From NCBI RefSeq assembly GCF_900096765.1, contig NZ_LT615228.1, positions 626,669-690,668 on the forward strand: DNA of 64,000 nucleotides, read 5' to 3'. Each line of letters starts with the position of its first letter. Position 1 is the stretch's first letter. A program made the translations under genes and the position numbers. Below are positions 56,904 to 64,000 of the stretch, one piece after another. The DNA comes from Polynucleobacter necessarius (lineage in GTDB: Bacteria; Pseudomonadota; Gammaproteobacteria; Burkholderiales; Burkholderiaceae). The notes below the pieces were generated by a model that made no database searches, had not been told where the DNA came from, and worked only from the letters and a program-made list of their open reading frames with translations.

Positions 56904-58963
56904 GATTTTTCCTCAACAAAACTGATATATAGTGCTTCCAAATCTTTGACGTATTGATGTGTATCGAATAAGGATTTGGTTAAACGGTGATCACACAACT
57001 TGTTTTTGATTTGCTTTAATAACTCTGGATTGTGAGAATATTCCAAGGCCTTCGAGTAATAAGATTGCATTGATTCTGAAATTAACTCGGGCATATCAAG
57101 AGCTGTTAACTGACTGGCTGCGACCCTTCCAGCAAATGTATCGCCTAAGATCGTCAACACAGGCAGACCCGCCCATAAAGCATCAGCAGCAGTAGTGTGC
57201 GCATTAAAGTACGGAGTATCTAAAAACAAATCTGCTAAACGCAATCTACTTAAATGATCTACCCTAGATGGAACACGCTCAGCAAAAAGAATCCTGTTGG
57301 AATCCACTCCACGCATATGAGAGTGCTGCTTGAGGTTTGCTATAGCAGCGGCTGAAGGCTTAGAAAGCCATAAAACACTACCTGGAGTTTGTTTTAATAA
57401 TTCCATCCATACGTCAAAGATCTGGGGCGTGATCTTATAGGAATTGTTGAATGAGGCAAATACAAATCCGCTATCTGGAAGACCTTGACTTTGTCTTGAA
57501 GGAATTGGCCCAAATTCCTCATGAGAAATAATGCTATCAGCCGGAAAAAATGAATGGGGCATACAAGCAAGCTTCTCAACATAATATGACTGATGCTCAG
57601 GGGGTACGGCAATTTGGTCGCAAACTAGATAGTCGTAAAAATCGGCGCCAAGGGTACCCGCATAACCTAAATAATTCACCTGAACTGGTGCAAGCTTGAG
57701 CCCAAACAAACCCGTTCTAGCGTTGGCGGTATGACCATTTAAGTCAATCGCAATATCAAATTGTTGCTCACGAACAATCTCGCACGCTTGAGCATCATTT
57801 AATCCGTGGAGAGGAATCATACGATCAAAAGATTTCGCTAAACGAGACTCCAATGCATCACTAGTGGGTTTATTTAATGTAACTCCAATCACTTCAAAAC
57901 GCCCTCGATCGTGTAATCGAATGATGTGTTCCATCAAGATACCAACCGGATGATCTTTGAGGTCGCTAGAAAAATATCCTATCCGAATTTTTCGACCGGC
58001 TATCGGCGATGACAGTGGAATAGATCCTGAATTGATAACATGAACGCGCTTTTGTATATAAACCTGGGCAGCTTTTTTCTGATGCTCCAAAGAAGCAGGC
58101 GTTTGAAGTAGGATAAATGGAGGGATTGCGCTTTTGAGCTGGGCAACTTCTTTGACCCCCCTTTCAATCAGCTCTTGACTTTGATTCCATTCACATTGGG
58201 TGGTATACGCATTCAGTAACTGGCCAATTAAAAATGGGTGCTCTGGAACGAGTTCATAGGCCATTTGATAGCTCTGCAAGGACTCCTCACCACGTTTGAG
58301 CTCCTGCAATGTATTGCCTTGATTTGACCAAGCTTCGCCGTAAAGCGGATTTAAGGTTAACGCTTTTTCATGAGCCTTCAGCGACTCCTCAAACCGGCCT
58401 AAATCATATAGAGCGTTACCGTAATTAGTCCACGTCTCTGCATAGCTGGGATTTAACTGTAATGCATTTTCATAAGATACAAGAGCCTGCTCTGGCAAAC
58501 CTTGCTCTACCAATAAATTTCCTTGATTAGACCAAGCTAGAAAATAGTTGGGCGCTAAATTTATGGCCATTTCATAACATGCGGATGCTTTATCAAACTG
58601 CCCCAGCTTGCCATAAGCAGTACCCATATCCGTGAGGATTTGAGGATTGTTTTGAACCAGTCTATTTAGCTTTTGGTAAGTTTCTAGGGCTTGAGCATAA
58701 AGCTCGGCACCCTGTTGTGCTTTGGCTAAGTTATTGAGTAGTTCTGGATTTTTTCCATCCAACGATGCCGCCTTTGTTAGCGGGACAACAGCCTCTGGGA
58801 TGCGACCCTGCATTGCCAAAGAGAGCCCCAACACTTGCAAAGCAACCAGATCTTTTTGATTAATTCGCAGTATCGATTGGGCTATACGCTCAGTAGCATC
58901 AAGATGTTGATTCTGAAACTCCCGCATCATTTGCTGTATTAACGGTGCGTATGGCTGCGTCAT
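56900..58963 (-). CDS. TPR protein with O-GlcNAc transferase-like (GT41) domain
   Basis: The 687-aa protein has an N-terminal superhelix of about seven TPR repeats (residues 1-260, including ALVSYENALQLNPSYAETWTNYGNALYDLG and successive 34-residue units). The C-terminal half is an SPINDLY/OGT-like domain: KIRIGYFSSDLKDHPVGILMEH, IAIDLNGHTANARTGLFGLKLAPVQVNYLGYAGTLG, FASFNNSYKITPQIFDVWMELL and TTAADALWAGLPVLT. Such proteins may glycosylate other proteins in the cytoplasm. Substrate unknown. It starts at the ATG at 58963 and is intact. Confidence 0.85.
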   Translation of the reverse strand: MTQPYAPLIQQMMREFQNQHLDATERIAQSILRINQKDLVALQVLGLSLAMQGRIPEAVVPLTKAASLDGKNPELLNNLAKAQQGAELYAQALETYQKLNRLVQNNPQILTDMGTAYGKLGQFDKASACYEMAINLAPNYFLAWSNQGNLLVEQGLPEQALVSYENALQLNPSYAETWTNYGNALYDLGRFEESLKAHEKALTLNPLYGEAWSNQGNTLQELKRGEESLQSYQMAYELVPEHPFLIGQLLNAYTTQCEWNQSQELIERGVKEVAQLKSAIPPFILLQTPASLEHQKKAAQVYIQKRVHVINSGSIPLSSPIAGRKIRIGYFSSDLKDHPVGILMEHIIRLHDRGRFEVIGVTLNKPTSDALESRLAKSFDRMIPLHGLNDAQACEIVREQQFDIAIDLNGHTANARTGLFGLKLAPVQVNYLGYAGTLGADFYDYLVCDQIAVPPEHQSYYVEKLACMPHSFFPADSIISHEEFGPIPSRQSQGLPDSGFVFASFNNSYKITPQIFDVWMELLKQTPGSVLWLSKPSAAAIANLKQHSHMRGVDSNRILFAERVPSRVDHLSRLRLADLFLDTPYFNAHTTAADALWAGLPVLTILGDTFAGRVAASQLTALDMPELISESMQSYYSKALEYSHNPELLKQIKNKLCDHRLTKSLFDTHQYVKDLEALYISFVEEKS

Positions 58964-58981
58964 GCCTTATTTTAAGAGGGA

Positions 58982-60073
58982 TTAAACCGCTGCAGCAATC
59001 GCTTTGCCAAGATCATCCGTTTTAGCTGTGCCACCAAGATCTGGTGTTAGAGGAGCATTACCTGGGCCAGATGCAAGAACTGTTTCAATGGCATTAAAAA
59101 TCGCTTTGCCAGCCTCTGGATAACCAAGGTGATCAAGCATCATCGCGCCACTCCAAATTTGCCCAATTGGATTGGCAATCATCTTGCCGAAGATATCAGG
59201 GGCTGACCCGTGGACTGGCTCAAATAATGATGGAAATTTTCCTTCTGGGTTAATGCTACCGGATGGAGCAACCGCGATAGTTCCCGTACAAGCTGGACCC
59301 AAGTCAGACAAAATATCACCAAACAGGTTACTAGCAACAACCACATCAAAACGATCTGGATTCATCACAAAATGAGCGGCCAAAATATCGATGTGATACT
59401 TATCAGTTCTAACATCCGAAAACTTTTTAGACATCGCCTCAACACGCTCATCCCAGTATGGCATGGTGATGGCAATACCATTAGATTTAGTCGCTGAAGT
59501 GAGGTGCTTTTTAGGGCGACTTTGAGCCAGGTCAAAGGCGTATTGCAAAATTCTATCTACGCCCTGTCGCGTGAAGATAGACTCTTGAATGACAAACTCG
59601 CGATCCGTATCTGGGAACATTTTTCCGCCAACACTAGAGTATTCGCCTTCTGTATTTTCACGAACTACAAAAAAATCAATATCGCCAGGTTTGCGATTTG
59701 CCAATGGGCAAGGAACTCCCGGTAACAAGCGTACTGGACGCAAATTAACGTATTGATCGAAGCCGCGACGAAATTGAATCAAACTTCCCCAAAGCGAAAT
59801 ATGATCAGGCAATATGTCTGGCATACCAACAGCGCCAAAGAAGATGGCGTCGTATTTCATGAGAATGTCAAACCAATCATCCGGCATCATTTTGCCGTGC
59901 TTTAAATAGTAATCACAGCTTGCAAAATCAAAATGATCAAATTGCATGCCAATATTAAATTTACGGTTTGCCGCTTCGAGAGCGCGCACTCCTTCGGGCA
60001 TAACTTCTTTTCCAATGCCATCACCGGGGATAACGGCAATCTTTGGATTCTTAAATATTTTTTTAGCGTTCAT
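58982..60073 (-). CDS. ttuC: tartrate/isopropylmalate dehydrogenase family oxidoreductase
   Basis: This NAD-dependent beta-decarboxylating dehydrogenase is 363 aa. Motifs are IAVIPGDGIGKEV, VNLRPVRLLPGVPCPL, FFVVRENTEGEYSSVGG and the metal-binding VVASNLFGDILSDLG. The C-terminal half has FEPVHGSAPDIFGKMIANP. The substitutions around the substrate Arg and FFVVRENTEG with GGKMF match tartrate dehydrogenase (TtuC) rather than LeuB; D-malate is also possible. It lies upstream of the TPR gene by 18 nt. It is intact. Confidence 0.88.
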   Translation of the reverse strand: MNAKKIFKNPKIAVIPGDGIGKEVMPEGVRALEAANRKFNIGMQFDHFDFASCDYYLKHGKMMPDDWFDILMKYDAIFFGAVGMPDILPDHISLWGSLIQFRRGFDQYVNLRPVRLLPGVPCPLANRKPGDIDFFVVRENTEGEYSSVGGKMFPDTDREFVIQESIFTRQGVDRILQYAFDLAQSRPKKHLTSATKSNGIAITMPYWDERVEAMSKKFSDVRTDKYHIDILAAHFVMNPDRFDVVVASNLFGDILSDLGPACTGTIAVAPSGSINPEGKFPSLFEPVHGSAPDIFGKMIANPIGQIWSGAMMLDHLGYPEAGKAIFNAIETVLASGPGNAPLTPDLGGTAKTDDLGKAIAAAV

Positions 60074-60136
60074 GGATGAATAGTCTCGAATAGTTAGTTA
60101 TTGTTGGTCCAAGGGTTCAATTTTACCCGTGAAAAC

Positions 60137-60800
60137 CTAGCTGATAGCCCGTCGAATCTCATCTGGAGACTGCTTGGCGCCCTTACCTACCGATTCACTA
60201 TCGTAGTCAGCAGTGTTCTCAATAGTTTCGGGTACTGCTTCTTGCATTCTGATATTGTCCTTCGGACAAATTGGCGCGCCATAGCTTGCCCACTTTTTTA
60301 ATAAAGTGACCTCGTAGCCGCATTGAGCACATTTAGCCTTACTCCTACTAACATTGCTTGGTCGCGGCGGAGGAAAAACAATCGCCTGATGTGGATAGGG
60401 CTCCAACTCTTGGCTAATCATCATCAACTTTACCGTGAGCTCTTCTGTGGCATGAGCCATTCTGGCAGGCCCCTCTAGGCCAACAGTTTGGGCGATACCC
60501 TTGAAGTCATCACCATGCCCACTAAAGCAATCATCCACAGCATGACAAAGCTCGTGAACCAGCGTATCTAATAACTGGACTGGATCATCTATCTTGGGGG
60601 AGGTAAAAATCTCATTGAAACCCCCCGCCAGATCGCTCTCGTGGCCAACATTGGCCTAAAGTTGTTCTCGGACTACTCGAGGCCGAAAAGCCACAAGAAA
60701 CTCGTACAGGGGGAATGGCATAGCCAGCCTTAGAAAATACTGGTTCAAGGTGGCGAACCGCATCCTCAAGCCAGGCTTCGCGAACGGTATGTTGCTTCAT
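60137..60800 (-). pseudogene. SprT-like zinc-protease-related protein, frameshifted
   Basis: The N-terminal part (MKQHTVREAWLEDAVRHLEP) and GQCWPRERSGGG end at a stop near 60612. The next frame continues NEIFTSPKIDDPVQLLDTLVHELCHAVDDCF, which holds the HELCH zinc motif. A C-terminal zinc ribbon (CAQCGYEVTLLKK, then ICPKDN) is present. The lesion is an extra G in a GGGGGG run near 60621 (C6 on the plus strand). SprT-like proteins are metallopeptidase-fold proteins of uncertain bacterial function. The intact frame would lack the zinc site. Confidence 0.83.
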
Positions 60801-60871
60801 TTTTATGCAATTTTTTAGAAATATTTAAACTGTAAATTGCGATCATACGCCACCAAAAATAGAATAGTTCA

Positions 60872-62178
60872 ATGAAAGATCTTGAATGCCTAAGCGCATC
60901 GCAAGCAGTTAAAGCACTATCTCGCAGAGAGATCAAAGCTACTGATTTATTGCTTTCTTGCCTTGACCGGATTGGACAGCGTGAGAGCCTTGTGAAGGCT
61001 TTTGGTAAGGAAAACTCCCTGGTGCGAGCCAAAACCCTTGATAAAGGGGCTCTCAGGGGCATATTGCATGGTCTTCCCATTGGCGTAAAAGATTTATTTG
61101 ATACCTTTGATTTACCTACATCGTATGGTTCTGCCGCCTATGCAAACCATTACCCAAGCACAGATGCGGTCTCCGTAGCCTTGCTACGCCAAGCAGGCGG
61201 CATTATTTTGGGAAAGACTGTCAGCACTGAATTTGCCTCATTTAAGAGCGGTCCGACCACTAATCCGCATAACCTGCTGCATACACCAGGGGGATCTTCT
61301 AGTGGATCAGCGGCAGCAGTGGCTGACTACATGGTGTCATTGGCTACCGGGAGCCAAACTGCTGGATCTATTATTAGGCCAGCATCTTTTTGTGGTGTTA
61401 TTGGTTATAAACCATCTTTTGGAAAGATTAGTACAGGAGGAGTTAAAAGAAAAGTCTAGCGCCCTCTCTGGACACTCTGGGGTGTTTTGGTCGCACGATC
61501 GAGGATGTTGCCTTGGGTGTTGCTGCCATGAGTGGCGATCATGAGTTAGCTATTGTCAAAGTGCTACATAACAAACCTAAAATTGCCATATGCAAAACTT
61601 CCGACTGGAATTTAGCCAGCAAAGATACTCGGGGTGCGCTGGCATTAGCTCGATTTGCAGCAGAAGCCATTGCAAAAGGAAAAGTGAGTGACTTAAAGCT
61701 ACCAAAAGGTCTTCAAGGGCTACAAGAAATTCAGACACGCATCATGCTTAGTGAGATGTCTCGAAGCCTAGCTTTTGAGCGCGAACATTTTTCCAAGAAA
61801 ATGAGCTCTATCCTCATAAAGCAAATAATTCAAGGTGAGCAAATACCGTACTCACAGTACGAGCAAGACTTATTGAAAAGCAAACAAGCGCAAAACCTCA
61901 TCACCAAATTATTCGATGATCAATTCGATCTGATCATTGCGCCTAGCACGATCGGAGAAGCGCCTCTTCTTAAAGATGGCACAGATGATCCTGTATTTTG
62001 CAGAATGTGGACCCTGCTAGGATTGCCTAGCATCAACATCAATATTGCAACTGGAATAAATGGATTACCAATTGGTATTCAGCTCATAGCGGGTCCCGGG
62101 AAAGATGCATTCCTATTGAGCTCAGCTCGTGCACTAGCATTAGCACTACCTGATCCCGTTCTCAGGGATCAGGCTTAG
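60872..62178 (+). pseudogene. amidase (amidase-signature family), two frameshifts
   Basis: The N-terminal frame has GLPIGVKDLFDTF (catalytic Lys) and the amidase signature GGSSSGSAAAVADYMVSLATGSQTAGSIIRPASFCGVIGYKP, including the cis-Ser and nucleophile Ser. It then stops at 61459. Two single-base insertions explain the break: an extra A at about 61444-61447 (AAAA) and an extra T at about 61484-61487 (TTTT). Removing both gives GGVKEKSSALSGHSGVFGRTIEDVALG, joining to LGLPSININIATGINGLPIGIQLIAG. The enzyme would hydrolyse an amide; the substrate is unknown. Confidence 0.85.
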
Positions 62179-62185
62179 ACATTGA

Positions 62186-63170
62186 TCAATCCAGGGTAAT
62201 GTTTGCTGACTTAATTACTTTGCTCCAATAAGGAAGCTCCTTCTTCACCAAGGCTTCTGTAGCAGATGGCGTAAGGTAGCGCAGTTCAACTCCAGCAGCA
62301 TCGGCACGTTCTTTAACCTCCGGCATGGCTAGGGATTTCTTAACGGAGTCAGTTAATTTAGTTACGATAGGCGCAGGTGTGCCTGCTGGGGCAAACAATC
62401 CAACCCATGACTCCAACTGAAATGCTGGTAAACCCGCTTCAGCTGTCGTTGGGACATTAGGCATTCCTGGGTGACGATTCTTACTTCTTACCAGTGACTG
62501 CCAAGCCTTTTAGCTTACCACTCTGAACATGCTGCATTACCGAGGGAGGTGTAGAGATAAACACTTGCACCTGCCCTGCTAGGACATCTTGAATGGCAGG
62601 CCCTGAACCTTTGTATGGAACATGAACCATATCAACACCCGTTATTTGCTTGAACATTTCAGTACCAATATGAGATACCGAGCCGTTTCCTTGAGATGCA
62701 TAGTTCAACTTACCAGGGTTGGCTTTCGCATAAGCAATAAATTCTTTTAGATTGTTTACGGGCACCGAAGGATGAACGGCAATCACATTCGTGGAAACAG
62801 TTAGCAAAGCAATTGGTGAAAAGTCCTTAATCGGATCCCAAGGCAATTTATCCATCAATGCTGGATTACCGACGTGATAACCGGAATAGGAAATCAAAAG
62901 GGTGTATCCATCCGGCTTTGCCTTGGCAACGAACTGATAAGCTGTGTTGCCACTAGCCCCGGGCTTGTTGTCAACAATCACTGCTTGCCCTAAAACTCTG
63001 GTTAAAGGCTCACTCAATAGGCGCGCTGAGGTATCTACTAAGCCACCCGGTGGATTTGGAACAACCAAGACTACTGGTCTATCTGGAAAAGTTTGAGCTG
63101 CTACAACATTAAAGAGTGCTGTAAAACCAAAAGCACAAACGCACTTTAGAAGTAATCGAATTAAGTTCAT
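62186..63170 (-). pseudogene. TctC-family tripartite tricarboxylate transport binding protein, broken by a 7-bp duplication
   Basis: The N-terminal frame starts at the ATG at 63170 (MNLIRLLLKCVCAFGF, signal peptide ending AAQ). It shows the Bug/TctC motifs FPDRPVVLVVPNPPGGLVDTSARL and KPDGYTLLISYSG. It ends with LAVTGKK-stop. The rest, MPNVPTTAEAGLPAFQLESWVG and ELPYWSKVIKSANI, is in another frame. The break is an exact 7-bp tandem duplication (62478-62491); removing one unit gives LAVTGKNRHPGMPNVPT. Such proteins bind organic acids in the periplasm. No membrane partner is seen nearby. Confidence 0.87.
62478..62491. repeat. exact 7-bp tandem duplication inside the TctC-like gene
   Basis: ttcttac occurs twice in succession (62478-62484, 62485-62491), creating an in-frame stop on the minus strand. 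Confidence 0.94.
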
Positions 63171-63202
63171 CACTAGCCCTATTGAATTCTGAATCATTGA
63201 AT

Positions 63203-64000
63203 CTATCGCTGACCAATCTTGACATTACCAAAGACAGCCTGCGCCTCTCGCGGCAAGCAACGCCAATACCTTTCGTTTGCTGTGACTGTAGCATTTAATG
63301 CCGCAGCAGCTTCCCAACCCCAGCGTGGCTTATACATAAATGCACGAGCTAAAGCGATCAAATCTGCGTCACCCGCTTGCAAAATTGCCTCTGCCTGAAG
63401 TGGATCAGTAATTAAGCCCACCGTTATTGTTGGTAGTCCAGATTGATCTTTCACAATCTTTGCAAAAGGCACCTGATGATTTGGTCCTAAGGAAATCTGC
63501 TGCTTTGGAGAAATACCACCAGAGGAAATGTGAACAAAATTACAACCCAAAGGTTTGAGTTGCTGTGCAAAACTAGCGGTTTCTTGAGGTGTCCAGCCGC
63601 CCTCAATCCAATCGCTTGCTGAAATACGAATTCCCAATACCCCTTTATATGCGCTTCTTACTGCTGCAAACAGCTCCAACGGAAAACGAATACGATTTTC
63701 AAATGAACCGCCATATTCATCGGTGCGCTGATTTGCTATTGGAGATAAAAATTGATGCAATAGATAACCATGAGCACCATGTAATTCGATCCCGTCAATG
63801 CCGCAGCGTTCCGCATGCTGCGCTGATTCCACAAATGCTCTGATAAGATCTTTTAACTCAGTCTTAGAGAGTTCATGTGGCAGACGCTCTCCATCGAGTT
63901 GCGGGATAGCTGAGGGAGCAAGCGTCTCCCAGCCGCCCTGACCTACAGGCAATAACTGCCCTCCATCCCATGGAGTAGCGCTCGAGGCTTTACGCCCAGC
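63203..64000 (-). CDS. FMN-dependent old yellow enzyme family oxidoreductase (partial)
   Basis: The protein is cut by the window edge; its N-terminus lies beyond 64000 and the open frame runs to the edge through ASSATPWDGGQLLPVGQGG. It shows the OYE landmark HGAHGYLLHQFLSPIANQRTDEYGGSFENRIRFPLE, where the His pair binds substrate. FMN-binding GLITDPLQAEAILQAGDADLIALARAF and the C-terminal RYWRCLPREAQ follow. YqjM-like enzymes reduce activated alkenes with NADPH. It starts the TctC-like gene 32 nt upstream on the same strand. The visible part is intact. Confidence 0.88.
   Translation of the reverse strand, partial: AGRKASSATPWDGGQLLPVGQGGWETLAPSAIPQLDGERLPHELSKTELKDLIRAFVESAQHAERCGIDGIELHGAHGYLLHQFLSPIANQRTDEYGGSFENRIRFPLELFAAVRSAYKGVLGIRISASDWIEGGWTPQETASFAQQLKPLGCNFVHISSGGISPKQQISLGPNHQVPFAKIVKDQSGLPTITVGLITDPLQAEAILQAGDADLIALARAFMYKPRWGWEAAAALNATVTANERYWRCLPREAQAVFGNVKIGQR

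Overview
The window looks like a Burkholderiaceae chromosome close to Polynucleobacter. The evidence is the low-GC betaproteobacterial gene content and the gene orders pstS-pstC-pstA-pstB-phoU-phoB-phoR, carA-carB-greA-DUF4149 and yhbY / rlmE-ftsH-folP-glmM. It carries no insertion sequences, phage genes, CRISPR arrays or rRNA. Its striking property is decay: about 23 of roughly 65 protein genes contain frameshifts or stops. This is what one expects of a lineage losing genes, for example an obligate symbiont of the Polynucleobacter necessarius type. That identification is inference. Several lesions are exact short tandem duplications (19, 11, 8, 7 and 5 bp), and one is a probable TGG-to-TGA stop. 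These are hard to explain as homopolymer sequencing errors, although many other lesions are single-base changes in homopolymers.

Layout. 0-1.4 kb: broken FAD-linked dehydrogenase. 1.4-3.8 kb: small basic protein coupled to polyphosphate kinase 2, then a broken dehalogenase-like hydrolase. 3.8-8.4 kb: EF-hand remnant, two lipoproteins and a GltIJKL-type amino-acid ABC transporter whose two permeases are both frameshifted. 8.6-11.4 kb: tRNA-Arg and tRNA-Pro, then a TonB receptor. 11.4-14.3 kb: a two-gene chromate transporter (both broken), a CYTH-like protein and a second PPK2. 14.3-18.4 kb: a lipid cluster (acyltransferase, then PlcP-like phosphoesterase, glycosyltransferase, diacylglycerol kinase and OlsB-like acyltransferase). 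18.5-26.8 kb: exopolyphosphatase, zinc ribbon, MgtC, alkaline phosphatase remnant, DUF2252, tautomerase, ArsC-like protein, small ORFs and a second MgtC. 26.8-34.8 kb: phoR-phoB-phoU-pstBACS and a broken secreted phosphoesterase. 34.8-50.4 kb: housekeeping genes (glmM, folP, ftsH, rlmE, yhbY, greA, carBA, acs, mltD, gloB). 50.4-64 kb: methyltransferase, rnhA, RND efflux pair, dnaQ, TPR/OGT-like protein, tartrate dehydrogenase family, SprT-like, amidase, TctC-like and an FMN oxidoreductase cut by the window edge.

The unifying theme of 2-34 kb is phosphate. Two PPK2 enzymes, Ppx, a CYTH protein, an alkaline phosphatase, a secreted phosphoesterase, PhoBR and Pst lie close together with what looks like a phosphate-starvation membrane-lipid remodelling module (PlcP plus glycosyltransferase plus ornithine-lipid enzymes). 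I can read Pho-box-like 11-bp-periodic repeats upstream of pstS, alkaline phosphatase, ppx, the second ppk2 and the PlcP-like gene, so much of this island is probably one PhoB regulon. The uptake and signalling core (pst-pho, ppk2, ppx) is intact. Many effector genes (plcP, the acyltransferase, alkaline phosphatase, the phosphoesterase) are broken, as if the organism kept phosphate sensing and storage but lost scavenging and lipid replacement.
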